Part shown: positions 42,462-51,922 of the stretch, in pieces
Position numbering within the stretch: position 1 is the first letter of the stretch
Layout: every line of letters starts with the position of its first letter
Source: JACNIZ01 sp964344765
GTDB taxonomy: Bacteria; Planctomycetota; UBA1135
Direction: 5' to 3'
DNA length: 55,388 nt
Assembly (NCBI GenBank): GCA_964344765.1
Contig: CAYFOM010000030.1
Location: 1-55,388, forward strand
Position numbers and translations under genes: made by a program
Notes under the pieces: generated by a model
Database searches by the model: none
The model's input: only the letters and a program-made list of their open reading frames with translations
What the model was told of the DNA's origin: nothing

Positions 42462-44291
42462 ATGAACGGCATCCTCCACCTGGTCATGGCTACGGTCATG
42501 GCCATGGCTTCCCCCCAGCAACAGAGCGTTGACGAATTGCTGAGCTACATTCGTCGCGAGACGGATTACGTCAGCGTGGGGACTTTTGACAAGCTGGCGC
42601 AGATTGGAACCGAAGAGGCGTTTGAGGCGTTGAAGAAGAGCTTCAGCGTATTGCGCACGCCGTCCGGACAGTCGCGCGCGTTTTATGCGTTTCGGATGTT
42701 CCGCGCGACTGAAATGCAGCAGCCGGCGATTGATTATTTGCATGACACGGTGATGGCGAACAAAAAAGGCGTCGGTGAATACGCGATGCGGCCGTTGCAG
42801 GAGTACGGCGAGCTGGCGGGTAGTCAGTTTTTGGATGTCATCAACAAAAGCAAGTCGTCGAAGCTGCGGGCGATGGCGTTGAAGCCGATGCTGGCGACGT
42901 GGACCGAAAGGCCGACGGCGGCTGGACTGCGCATGTTTTTGTCGCACTATCGTTCCGGTTTGAGTGGATCGTTCCGTCAGTCGCTGGATTTCCTGCAAGA
43001 GGTAGACAGCGATCGTGCCGCGCCGATTTTCAAAGAGGCGTTGGCGTCGAAGAAGACGCATATGCACGCTAAGTCGCTGATCCTGCAAGCCATCGCCGAG
43101 GTCGCCGATCCGTCTTGGGAAGCGACGTTGTTGGATGCGCTGACGGCCAAAGAAGAGAGTGTAAAGCTGCAAGCACTGCTGGCGCTGGAAGCGATCGGTT
43201 CGGACAAGCACGGCGATGCGCTAATCAAGTTGTGCAAATCCAAGCTGCCGGACTTGCGCTTCAACGCATATTTAGCGCGCACCCGTTTGGTCGGCCAAGA
43301 CGAAGAATGGCTCGGCCAAATCCGCAAAATGGCGCGCGCCAAGGACTCGGTGGACCGCCAAATCGCCGCGATGTTGGCCGGCATGTTGCCTCGCGATCAA
43401 GCGATGGAATACCTAGCCCAGTTGCTAGCCGACGAACACTTGGCGGTGCAAAGCGAAGCACTGCGTGCGATGGTTGCGTTACGCAGACCGGATGCGGTGC
43501 CGATTTTGATCGAGCGCATGGCGGCAGAAAGCGGCGCGATGAAATGGCGGCTGGAAAAGGGGCTGGAGCAATTGACCGCCAAGCCGTTTGGCCCGTCGGT
43601 GGAATCGTGGCGGCGCTGGTGGAAAAACGAAGGCAAAGACTTCGTGCTGCCGACCGCCGAAGAGGTGGAAGAGATTCTGTTTGAGCGCGACGTGTGGGCC
43701 GATAGCGGCGACACCGGTTCGTTCTACGGCATGCCGATCATTTCCAACCGAGTCGCGTTCATTCTGGACACCAGCGGTTCGATGGAAGCCGAGTACCAAG
43801 TTTCGTACTACGACGACCTCGACGAAACCGGAGCCGGTGAAGATGGGGGAGAGAAGTCGACGCGCATCAACATTGCCAAGCGCGAGCTGGTGCAAAGTTT
43901 GAACAAGCTCGACGACGGCATTCACTTCAACTTACTGTTCTTCGATTCGACGGTGCGTTTGTGGAAGAAGAAGCTGTCGAAAATGTCGGCCGCGACCCGC
44001 AAAGATGCCGTCGCCTTTGTCGGCAAACAAAAAGCCGCCGGCCAAACCGCGATCTACGACGCACTGCAAGCTGCGTTTCAAGACAAGGACATCGACACCA
44101 TCTATGTGCTCAGCGATGGTCAACCGATGGGCGGCAAGCTCAACGATCCGGAGTTGATCCGCCAAAAGGTGCGTGAATGGAATCGCACTCGCCACATCAC
44201 CATTCACAGCATTTCCGTCGGCGGTGAAGTTGCGCTGCTGATTTGGTTGGCTGAAGACTCGGGCGGAAAATATATTCAAGCGGATGGGTAG
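42462..44291 (+). CDS. Exported HEAT-repeat protein with VWA domain
   Basis: A 609-residue protein. After a short hydrophobic N-terminus, residues ~25-380 are helical HEAT-like repeats (for example VKLQALLALEAIGSDKHGDA, VQSEALRAMVALRRPDAVP). Residues ~430-605 form a von Willebrand factor A domain: the MIDAS motif is DTSGS (436-440), followed by GQTAIYDAL and YVLSDGQP. Metal-dependent protein binding is expected. It starts 4 bp after the amidohydrolase stop, so the two are one operon and may work on the same surface complex (inference). Confidence 0.82.
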   Translation: MNGILHLVMATVMAMASPQQQSVDELLSYIRRETDYVSVGTFDKLAQIGTEEAFEALKKSFSVLRTPSGQSRAFYAFRMFRATEMQQPAIDYLHDTVMANKKGVGEYAMRPLQEYGELAGSQFLDVINKSKSSKLRAMALKPMLATWTERPTAAGLRMFLSHYRSGLSGSFRQSLDFLQEVDSDRAAPIFKEALASKKTHMHAKSLILQAIAEVADPSWEATLLDALTAKEESVKLQALLALEAIGSDKHGDALIKLCKSKLPDLRFNAYLARTRLVGQDEEWLGQIRKMARAKDSVDRQIAAMLAGMLPRDQAMEYLAQLLADEHLAVQSEALRAMVALRRPDAVPILIERMAAESGAMKWRLEKGLEQLTAKPFGPSVESWRRWWKNEGKDFVLPTAEEVEEILFERDVWADSGDTGSFYGMPIISNRVAFILDTSGSMEAEYQVSYYDDLDETGAGEDGGEKSTRINIAKRELVQSLNKLDDGIHFNLLFFDSTVRLWKKKLSKMSAATRKDAVAFVGKQKAAGQTAIYDALQAAFQDKDIDTIYVLSDGQPMGGKLNDPELIRQKVREWNRTRHITIHSISVGGEVALLIWLAEDSGGKYIQADG

Positions 44292-44335
44292 CGGAAATAT
44301 TAAAGAGATACGAAATCATCTCCTGTCCTTAATCG

Positions 44336-45940
44336 ATGACCGTCCCTCTCCTCTTAACCACTCTCACCCCTTTTCTGTCCGCCCAAATCGGCGGCGAAGT
44401 TGAACTCGTCCACGAACTCGTCGGAGCCGCCAATGATGTGCTCGGCGATGCCGTCGCCAACGCCGGCGACGTAAACGGTGACGGCATACCTGATTACGCG
44501 GTCGGCCAACCAAGGTTCGATGGTCCTCTGGGCGTCGACCAAGGCAAGGTGCGCGTTTTTTCCGGCGCCGACCACAGCAAGATTTGGGGTTGGGCCGGCA
44601 CTCGTCGCGGCGACATGAGCGGCGAGCTGGTCGTCGGCGTGGGTGATCTCAACCTAGACGGCTACGACGAGGTTGCCTACTACAGCGTGAACCAGAACAT
44701 TTCGGAACGCAATGGCGCAGTAACCGTTCGCAACGGTGCGACTGGTTTGGTTCTCTATCACTGGGAAGGCGCTTTTTGGAAGTTCCGCTTCGGCAGCGCC
44801 TTTGCTCCGGCTGGCGATGTCAACAACGACGGCCATCCCGACATTGTGATCGGCGCACCCGGAGCGAATAGCAACGAAGGATGGGCTTATGTGCGCTCGG
44901 GCGCCGATGGCTCGTTGCTTTACGACTTTCAAACCCCTTCGAAAGACGAGTTTGGCGGTTCCGTCGCCGGACCTGGCGATTTGAATCATGACGGCTACGA
45001 CGATTTACTCATCGGCGCGCCGGCCGCTCAAGTGGGGGCCATGACAAATGCCGGCGCCGTTTACGCCTACTCGGGTTTCGACGGCAGCTTCCTGTTCAAG
45101 ATTGAGGGCACCAATTCTTACGATCGGCTGGGTTACTCCATGGATAGTGTGGGTGATGTAAACGACGACGGCTACCCTGACCTGATGGTCGGCATTCCCG
45201 GCGCCGATCCGAACGGACTGAACAATGCAGGATCCGCCGTCGTTTTTTCCGGCTTAGACCAAAGCGTTTTGTTTCAAGTCGATGGCTTGGAGGCCGACGC
45301 TAACTTTGGCAAACGCGTGCTTCATGCCGGCGATGTTAGCGGTGATGGCGTCGATGACAGTTTGATTCAATCAATCGGCACTTGCCACGTGATTTCCGGC
45401 ATCGACCGCCGCTTCTTGGCTTCGATTACACCCATTGCCTCGATGGGCGATGCCGAAGACATGGATGGCGATGGCGTCCGCGATTTGCTGACCGGTTACG
45501 ACATTGGCGGCTTCAATGCCGGCAGTGTGCAAATTCGCGCTTTCCGATCTTTCCTGACTTGTAGCGCAACAACGGTCTCTGCTTCCGCGGGAGGTGTGCT
45601 TGATTTGAGCTTCAACTTCCCACTCACTGCCGCTGGCCAAAACTACGCCACTTTGGTTTCCGCATCCGGACACGGACCCTTCACGCACGGAATCCAAATT
45701 CCGCTGACCTTGGATTCCTTGGTTATGGCAACGGCATCCGGCAACTACCCCGTTCCAGTTCATAACGGACTTCACGGAAAGCTCGATGCATCCGGCAATG
45801 CAACCGGCAGCATGACTATTCCATCCGGGCTTTCCAGTTCGTTGATCGGTTCGGTCTACCACGTTGCAGCGGTTTCCTATCCCATGGGACAACTGCCAAC
45901 GTACAGCTCGATTTCGCTGCCGATTTCAATCCTTCCTTAA
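44336..45940 (+). CDS. Exported FG-GAP beta-propeller protein 1
   Basis: A 534-residue protein with a signal peptide (MTVPLLLTTLTPFLSAQ). Seven integrin-alpha-like FG-GAP repeats carry calcium loops such as GDVNGDGIPD, GDLNLDGYDE, GDVNNDGHPD, GDLNHDGYDD, GDVNDDGYPD, GDVSGDGVDD and EDMDGDGVRD, predicting a seven-bladed propeller. A C-terminal ~115-residue beta domain (from about SASAGGVLDLSF, ending SSISLPISI) is shared with the next gene. Likely surface or extracellular adhesion or recognition protein. Sequence divergence from its neighbour is spread over the whole length. Confidence 0.85.
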   Translation: MTVPLLLTTLTPFLSAQIGGEVELVHELVGAANDVLGDAVANAGDVNGDGIPDYAVGQPRFDGPLGVDQGKVRVFSGADHSKIWGWAGTRRGDMSGELVVGVGDLNLDGYDEVAYYSVNQNISERNGAVTVRNGATGLVLYHWEGAFWKFRFGSAFAPAGDVNNDGHPDIVIGAPGANSNEGWAYVRSGADGSLLYDFQTPSKDEFGGSVAGPGDLNHDGYDDLLIGAPAAQVGAMTNAGAVYAYSGFDGSFLFKIEGTNSYDRLGYSMDSVGDVNDDGYPDLMVGIPGADPNGLNNAGSAVVFSGLDQSVLFQVDGLEADANFGKRVLHAGDVSGDGVDDSLIQSIGTCHVISGIDRRFLASITPIASMGDAEDMDGDGVRDLLTGYDIGGFNAGSVQIRAFRSFLTCSATTVSASAGGVLDLSFNFPLTAAGQNYATLVSASGHGPFTHGIQIPLTLDSLVMATASGNYPVPVHNGLHGKLDASGNATGSMTIPSGLSSSLIGSVYHVAAVSYPMGQLPTYSSISLPISILP

Positions 45941-45958
45941 AAACTTATTCATTCATCG

Positions 45959-47581
45959 ATGACCCTTTCTCTCCTACTCACCACCCTCACTCCGTTTCTG
46001 TCCGCCCAAGTCGGGGGCGAACGCCACCTCATTCATGAATGGACAGGCGGCAGTGTTCAGCGATTCGCTGATTCAGTTGCAAACGCCGGCGATGTCAATG
46101 GCGACGGAGTACCCGACCAAATCGTTGGAATTCCCAAATGGAAACAAACCGGCAGTGTGGACCAAGGCAAGGTTCGCGTGTTCTCCGGATCGGACTTTTC
46201 CGAACTCTATGTTTGGAATGGTGTGCAAAATGGGGATCGTTACGGCCAAGCTGTTGCGGGCGTGGGCGATGTCAACGCCGATGGCTTCGATGACGTCGCC
46301 GTCTTTAAGATTGGAGGAAATGGAGCGGGCTCACAAGGAAAGGGAACCGTTGATATTCGCTCAGGCGCATCGGGTGCGGTGCTTTATCAATGGACTGGAA
46401 ACCGCGACGGCGCACTTTTTGGGAATTCCATCGCGAGTGTCGGTGACATCAACCAAGACGGTTACGCCGACGTGTTAATTGGTGCTCCGGGCGGAACCTA
46501 TCAGGGGATTGTGAACGCTGGATATGCATCAGTACATTCAGGCTTTGATGGATCCGTTCTTCTGCAAGTCGGCACCGGGGTTATGGGCGATGCATTCGGG
46601 AGTTCAGTGGCTGCTGCCGGGGATTTAAACCAAGACGGCACTGTTGATCTTTGGATCGGAGCACCTGATAAGAGATTTGGTGGCTTCTTCCCCAAGGGCG
46701 CTGCCCTAGCCTATTCCGGAGCGGATGGAAGCCTGCTCTTTCAAGTTGACGGAACTCAAAACAATCAAGCCCTTGGCCACTCCGTTTGCGGAGTAGGCGA
46801 CATCAATGACGACGGCATTGGTGACGTCATGGTCGGTGCGCCCGGTGAACGAGTCCAAGGCGTTGATGGCGTTGGAGTCGCCAGGATTTATTCTGGGGCG
46901 GATCAGAGCGTTCTAGTTGCCCTTACGGGAACACGTGCTGACGAGCATTTCGGTGGATTAGTTGCTTCCTCCGGCGATACCAATGGTGACGGCATTGGAG
47001 ATTATTACGTAGTTGCCGGCGGCACTGTCCACCTAGTATCTGGAATAGACCTTCGCTTGTTGAGTAAGTGGGATACAGTGAAGTCCGTATGCAACGCTGG
47101 TGATGTGGACGGAGACGGCAACGCGGATATTTTGACCGGGAATCCCGGAGATTTTATTAGTGCCGAAATGACTCTTTCCTGCTTCCAACCCTATTTGCAA
47201 AGTTCACAAAATTCCGTGTCGGCATCAGTTGGTGGGACTTTGACCTTTTCATTTGATTTTCCCAACCAAGCTGCGGGTTATGGATATGCCACTCTCCTTT
47301 CCGCATCCGGTACGGGACCCTTCGTTCATGGGATTTATATTCCTCTTACCCTGGACTCATTGGTAGCGGATTGCGCGGCGGGGCGCTATCCCGTTCCCAC
47401 TCATGTAGGACTGCAAGGAAACCTAGACTTTGAAGGCGACGCAATTGGGAGCATGCAAATCCCGGCTGGACTATCTGCGTCTTTGGTCGGGAGGGTTTTC
47501 CATGTCGCAGCCGTTGCGTTCCCGACCGGATTGCTACCAACCTACAGCTCCATCTCGCTGCCGATCACGGTCGACCCTTAA
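45959..47581 (+). CDS. Exported FG-GAP beta-propeller protein 2
   Basis: A 540-residue paralogue of the preceding gene, in tandem with an 18-bp gap. Signal peptide MTLSLLLTTLTPFLSAQ. Seven FG-GAP calcium loops: GDVNGDGVPD, GDVNADGFDD, GDINQDGYAD, GDLNQDGTVD, GDINDDGIGD, GDTNGDGIGD and GDVDGDGNAD. The same C-terminal domain ends YSSISLPITVDP. The tandem pair shows local gene duplication followed by divergence. Codon use here is looser (more A/T in third positions) than in most of the window. Confidence 0.85.
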   Translation: MTLSLLLTTLTPFLSAQVGGERHLIHEWTGGSVQRFADSVANAGDVNGDGVPDQIVGIPKWKQTGSVDQGKVRVFSGSDFSELYVWNGVQNGDRYGQAVAGVGDVNADGFDDVAVFKIGGNGAGSQGKGTVDIRSGASGAVLYQWTGNRDGALFGNSIASVGDINQDGYADVLIGAPGGTYQGIVNAGYASVHSGFDGSVLLQVGTGVMGDAFGSSVAAAGDLNQDGTVDLWIGAPDKRFGGFFPKGAALAYSGADGSLLFQVDGTQNNQALGHSVCGVGDINDDGIGDVMVGAPGERVQGVDGVGVARIYSGADQSVLVALTGTRADEHFGGLVASSGDTNGDGIGDYYVVAGGTVHLVSGIDLRLLSKWDTVKSVCNAGDVDGDGNADILTGNPGDFISAEMTLSCFQPYLQSSQNSVSASVGGTLTFSFDFPNQAAGYGYATLLSASGTGPFVHGIYIPLTLDSLVADCAAGRYPVPTHVGLQGNLDFEGDAIGSMQIPAGLSASLVGRVFHVAAVAFPTGLLPTYSSISLPITVDP

Positions 47582-47649
47582 AGCGTTGTGGGGCTTCGAT
47601 GAATAGAAATTAATCCAGTCGCGGGGGTTGATTCGGTAGCTTTAAAAAT

Positions 47650-49887
47650 GTGATTCTCCTCCCCGCGATCCTGTCAGCGGTGGCTTGCCCCTCCCCGCAA
47701 TCCCTACATCAGCCTCTGCCGCTGCCACATTATCCGGCGCCGGTCACGCGCACTTACCCGGTTGATTCCAAGCTGGTTCCGCCGTCGAAATTCTCGCCGC
47801 CGAAGACCGTCAAGGTTGCGGCGAGTGAAGACGGCGGCTGGTCGTTTGCGATTCAAGATCACGTGTTGGCCGACGCCGACGGTGATTTGAACACCACCAA
47901 CGACCAAGTGATTGTCAACGGCAACATGTTTTTGCGGCCGTTCGACATTCAACTGACGCTAGGCGGCACCACGCAAGTTGAGTTGTCCAATACCGCCCGT
48001 ATGGGGTTGGATTTGGACGTTAGCGGCGATTACGCCGCATCCGTGTCTGAGCTCATCTCCATTGCGTCGGTGCCGCTTGTCATTATTCCGATCACCAACA
48101 ACGTTTATGTAGAACCATTCCTGCTGCTATATGTAACCGTTGACGGCAGCGTCGAAGCTGGCTTCAAAGTCGCGATGCAGCGCGAAGCCGAATGGGATAT
48201 GGGCGTGACTTACGACCAAGGCGTGTTCGACTCGTACTCCGATTTCCCGGATCTGGCCGAACAGCCCTCCATCCCTCAGGTTTCCGGCAACCTTGGGCTC
48301 GAACTCAGTGCCGCCGGTTATTTAGGCACTGCGTACCTTCCTTACCTCAACGGCGTACCTTTGATCGGGCCGATCATTTCCGGCAAGGCCGAACTTGGGC
48401 TGGAAGTCACGCCGCTGCAATCGCCGTGGTGGAAGTTGACCGGCGGTTTTTCGGCGGTCAGTGGATGGTTTGATCCTTACACCGGGCCGAGTGTCGGCGC
48501 CACGTTGTGGGGACCGAACACGACGACGTTGAAGGAGGCGCAAACGACCAACACGGGTTCCGGCACCGGCAGCAATACACGTTGGGCGAAGGTCTACGAA
48601 TTCAACGCAGGTGTTTCGGTGCAAGGCGGCGTACCCGCCAGTGATGGTTCCGGCGAACAACTGATCGTTGGCAGTATGGGATTGTCGGACGGCTTCATCA
48701 TGCAGGTCGCCGAAGACGGCAGCACGACTTGGGCGTTGGAAACCAATCGTTTGATTGACGACGTCGCCACCACACCGGATGGTGACTACTACCTTGCCGT
48801 CAATGGTTCGACGTCGGGCGGCGGCATTGTGATGAAGATCGATAACACCGGCAGCCTGATTTGGGAGAAGGCGTTAAACGGTGAGATCATCGAGTTGATC
48901 GGCGTGGAAGCCACGGCTGATGGCGGTGCGGTTGCCGTCGGCACGGTTTGGGAAAGCGGTGACGATTACATTGGTGCCGTCAAGTTGGATGAAGACGGCA
49001 ATTTGCTGTGGGCGCGCAAGTACGGCCACTCCTATAACGAAGGCGGGCGCAATGTTTTCGAATTGCCGGGCGGCGATTTGATGGTCGCTGGGTCGGGCAA
49101 TTACGAGAATTTGGAAAGCACGGTGAAGTTCTCGAATGCCGTCGCAATGCGATTGGATTCGGACGGTCACGTGGTGTGGACGCGCGCGATTGGAACACCT
49201 GGAATTGATAAGGTCAACAATGCGGTCGGCAGTCCGGTCGGCATGATTATGGTTGGCACAGTGGCCGATGAAGACAACGCCGGTTGGGCTTGCTACGTCA
49301 GTTCGGCTGGCTCGATTGTGTGGTCGCGAATTTTTGCCGGTGAAGAACGAGGCACCTACTCGTCGTCGCGGATCAGCGGCGATACGCCGTGGGATGCGCT
49401 GAACGGCATCGTTGCGTTGGGCGAATTCAACGGCAATGCCTCCGGGAATGACGGTTACGTCGTGCTCGGCGATTCCAGCATCGGCTCCGATGAAGACGCG
49501 TGGGCGTTCCGCTTCGGTGAGTTGGCCGGCGATGGCAGCTTGCAGTGGTATCGCGCCATCCGCGGATCGGACGAAGATTCATTCTCTTGCGGATTGGAAA
49601 CCAGTGACGGCGTGATGCTGATCGGCGCGACCAAATCTTGGCCGAGCACTGGCGGTTCGCCGCGATTGCTGGTGGTGCACAGCACCTTTGAAGGTGGTGC
49701 GGCCATCGACCAAACCATCAGCGGTGGTGATGACATTTGGGATATCGGTCAGCAAGCGGTAACCGAGGAAGTGATCGCGGTGGATCCGTCGATCATCGAC
49801 ACCACGGTCGGATTAGTTGCGGAGAACCCGCTCAACGCAACGGTGTTCACACCTATAACCCCAACAGAAACTTGGATTCACAAGTGA
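47650..49887 (+). CDS. Large exported protein with propeller-like W repeats
   Basis: A 745-residue protein starting at GTG 47650 with a short signal peptide. Residues ~40-300 form a beta-rich domain with no recognised family. From ~320 onward, repeats of the type G-x-x-x-W-x-R/K-x (GSTTWALETNRLIDDV, GSLIWEKALNGEIIE, GNLLWARKYGHSYNEGG, GHVVWTRAIGTPG, GSIVWSRIFAGEE, GSLQWYRAIRGSD) resemble delta-60/PQQ-like propeller blades, six at least. Position and style suit a surface protein made with the FG-GAP pair. Function unknown. Confidence 0.7.
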   Translation: MILLPAILSAVACPSPQSLHQPLPLPHYPAPVTRTYPVDSKLVPPSKFSPPKTVKVAASEDGGWSFAIQDHVLADADGDLNTTNDQVIVNGNMFLRPFDIQLTLGGTTQVELSNTARMGLDLDVSGDYAASVSELISIASVPLVIIPITNNVYVEPFLLLYVTVDGSVEAGFKVAMQREAEWDMGVTYDQGVFDSYSDFPDLAEQPSIPQVSGNLGLELSAAGYLGTAYLPYLNGVPLIGPIISGKAELGLEVTPLQSPWWKLTGGFSAVSGWFDPYTGPSVGATLWGPNTTTLKEAQTTNTGSGTGSNTRWAKVYEFNAGVSVQGGVPASDGSGEQLIVGSMGLSDGFIMQVAEDGSTTWALETNRLIDDVATTPDGDYYLAVNGSTSGGGIVMKIDNTGSLIWEKALNGEIIELIGVEATADGGAVAVGTVWESGDDYIGAVKLDEDGNLLWARKYGHSYNEGGRNVFELPGGDLMVAGSGNYENLESTVKFSNAVAMRLDSDGHVVWTRAIGTPGIDKVNNAVGSPVGMIMVGTVADEDNAGWACYVSSAGSIVWSRIFAGEERGTYSSSRISGDTPWDALNGIVALGEFNGNASGNDGYVVLGDSSIGSDEDAWAFRFGELAGDGSLQWYRAIRGSDEDSFSCGLETSDGVMLIGATKSWPSTGGSPRLLVVHSTFEGGAAIDQTISGGDDIWDIGQQAVTEEVIAVDPSIIDTTVGLVAENPLNATVFTPITPTETWIHK

Positions 49888-49927
49888 GAACGAAAGCATA
49901 GCTCTCACCATACCCGATTAGGAGGGG

Positions 49928-51019
49928 CTAGTTTGTTGGAGGAACTAGTCGTACTCCGGATGGACCCGCAGCGAACCAGTGGACTTGCTGCGGGTCTATT
50001 TTTAATTGCAGTTCACTGCCCTCATGCCACTCGCCGCGCTGCGCAGTGCGGCTGACGATGCGGGTGCCGTCGGTGAGGTGACAGATTAAGTCGGTGCGGT
50101 CGCCGAGGTTTTCGGCGGTGATCAGTTGCGCAGTCAAGTTGCCATCGGCATCGGGCTGAATCGCATCGGGGCGTATGCCGAGTACTGCATCCGCTGGGCC
50201 GTCAGGCATCGCCGATTTGACTAGATCGCCCTCAAGGAAGTTCATTGGAGGCGTGCCTACAAAGCTGGCGACGAAACGGTTGGCGGGTTGTTGATAGACC
50301 TCGGCGGGGGAGCCGATTTGTTGAATGACGCCATCCTTCATCACTACCAAACGATCGCCAAGTGTCATCGCTTCTTCTTGATCGTGGGTGACGTAAATGG
50401 TCGTCGCACCCATTTCGCGATGCAGCCGACGAATTTCGGTGCGCATTTCGACGCGCAGTTTGGCGTCAAGGTTCGACAACGGCTCATCAAACAAAAACGC
50501 CTTCGGGTCGCGCACGATCGCACGCCCGACCGCCACGCGCTGACGCTGACCACCGGATAACTCACCTGGTTTGCGCTCGAGCAAGTCCGTCAATCCCAAC
50601 ATCTTCGCCGCCGACGCAACGCGCTCATTCACCGACTGCTCTTCTTTCACTGCAGCGGCGCGGTAATCGCCGGAAACCAACTTGCGCAGCGCAGATCCGT
50701 GTTTGCGCCGTTTGCGCAAGCCAAATGCCAAATTCTTGGCCACCGACATGTGCGGATAAAGCGCATAACTTTGAAACACCATCGCAATGTCGCGATCGCG
50801 CGGCGGAACATGATTCACTTTTTCCCCGCCGATCATCAACTCGCCGGAAGTGATGTCTTCCAATCCGGCAATCATGCGCAACGTCGTGCTCTTGCCACAA
50901 CCCGATGGCCCGACCAACACGACAAATTCACGATCGGCAATGGTGATGTCGACCTTATCCGCCGCGCAAAAACCGCCGGGGTAAATCTTGCTGACTTGAT
51001 TGAGTTTGACTTCTGCCAT
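49928..51019 (-). CDS. MsmK/UgpC-type sugar ABC transporter ATPase
   Basis: A 363-residue ATPase of carbohydrate importers: Walker A GPSGCGKST, Q-loop FQSYALYPHMS, signature LSGGQRQRVAVGRAI, Walker B AFLFDEPLSNLD, H-loop VTHDQEEA, then a C-terminal TOBE/regulatory domain. An insertion of about 20 residues (around 103-125, AVKEEQSVN region) separates the helical subdomain from AAKMLGL and is not usual for this family. Third gene of the minus-strand importer operon, 34 bp after the permease. Confidence 0.92.
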   Translation of the reverse strand: MAEVKLNQVSKIYPGGFCAADKVDITIADREFVVLVGPSGCGKSTTLRMIAGLEDITSGELMIGGEKVNHVPPRDRDIAMVFQSYALYPHMSVAKNLAFGLRKRRKHGSALRKLVSGDYRAAAVKEEQSVNERVASAAKMLGLTDLLERKPGELSGGQRQRVAVGRAIVRDPKAFLFDEPLSNLDAKLRVEMRTEIRRLHREMGATTIYVTHDQEEAMTLGDRLVVMKDGVIQQIGSPAEVYQQPANRFVASFVGTPPMNFLEGDLVKSAMPDGPADAVLGIRPDAIQPDADGNLTAQLITAENLGDRTDLICHLTDGTRIVSRTAQRGEWHEGSELQLKIDPQQVHWFAAGPSGVRLVPPTN

Positions 51020-51052
51020 CGATCTGCGTTTGTTGGCGCGCGAAAACGCGGC

Positions 51053-51922
51053 TTATCCTTTGACTGCCCCCTTGCCTAAACCTTCGACAAATTGCTTCTG
51101 CGCGGCGAAGAACAACAAAATGCACGGCAGCATGGTGATCAGGCTGACCGCCATCAAGTACTGCACGTCATCCAAACCGCCGTATTGATTGCGGAACGAG
51201 TTCAACGCCACCGCCAACGTCATTTGTTCCTCGCTGTGCAAGTAAATCAGCGGCGCAAGGAAGTCGTTCCAGCAGAAGATAAAGGTGAACACCGCGGTGA
51301 TTGCAATCACCGGTTTGCACAGCGGCAGCATGATGCGCCACCAAATGCCGAAGTGCCCATAGCCGTCAATGCGCGCCGCTTCGACCAGCGCTTCGGGGAC
51401 TTGGGCGAAGAACTGGCGGAACATGAAAATGAAGAACGCGTTGCCGAAAAACGCCGGCACCACTAACGGCAGCAAAGTGTCGATCCAACCCAGTTCACGG
51501 AACAGCAAGAACAGCGGAATCATCGTCACCTGCGCCGGCAGCATCATCGTCGCCAACATGACTACAAACAGTGCGCGACTGCCGCGGAACTTAACCCGCG
51601 CAAATCCGTAACCGGCCAAGCTGCAGGAAAGCACCGTGCCGACCACGGTAAGCACCGTCACCACGATGGAATTCGCCAGTGCATCCAGGAATCCGGTCCA
51701 TGGCGTCGAGCCGACTTCCTGCAGCGCATCCGGATAGTTCGACCATTGCGGATCGGCCGGCCACCAACTGATGTCGGCACCGCCCGCCGCCGCCGCACCC
51801 GCACGACCAGGTGTTTCCAGACTGATGACCAGCATCCACCACAGTGGGAACAGCATCAACAACGCGCCGAGAATCAGCGGCAGGTACGCCCAAATCGGAG
51901 TATTGCGGTCGAGCTTTTTCAT
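51053..51922 (-). CDS. MalG-type sugar ABC permease
   Basis: A 289-residue permease with six transmembrane helices. The EAA coupling loop reads EAARIDGYGHFGIWWRIMLP, which binds the ATPase. ATG 51922 overlaps the upstream fusion stop by ATGA; the open frame extends 167 codons further upstream but that part lies antisense-frame over the fusion gene and is Arg/His rich, so it is not coding. Confidence 0.92.
   Translation of the reverse strand: MKKLDRNTPIWAYLPLILGALLMLFPLWWMLVISLETPGRAGAAAAGGADISWWPADPQWSNYPDALQEVGSTPWTGFLDALANSIVVTVLTVVGTVLSCSLAGYGFARVKFRGSRALFVVMLATMMLPAQVTMIPLFLLFRELGWIDTLLPLVVPAFFGNAFFIFMFRQFFAQVPEALVEAARIDGYGHFGIWWRIMLPLCKPVIAITAVFTFIFCWNDFLAPLIYLHSEEQMTLAVALNSFRNQYGGLDDVQYLMAVSLITMLPCILLFFAAQKQFVEGLGKGAVKG

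Noticed and set aside
44336..47581. Repeated DNA of the two FG-GAP genes as a CRISPR or IS-type repeat
   Set aside because: The repetition is protein-coding (calcium loops and shared C-terminal domain) in continuous frames, without spacers or terminal inverted repeats.
49884..49908. Dyad GTGAGA/TCTCAC after the propeller-like gene, as a terminator
   Set aside because: 13-nt loop, short stem and no T-run. Not a convincing intrinsic terminator.
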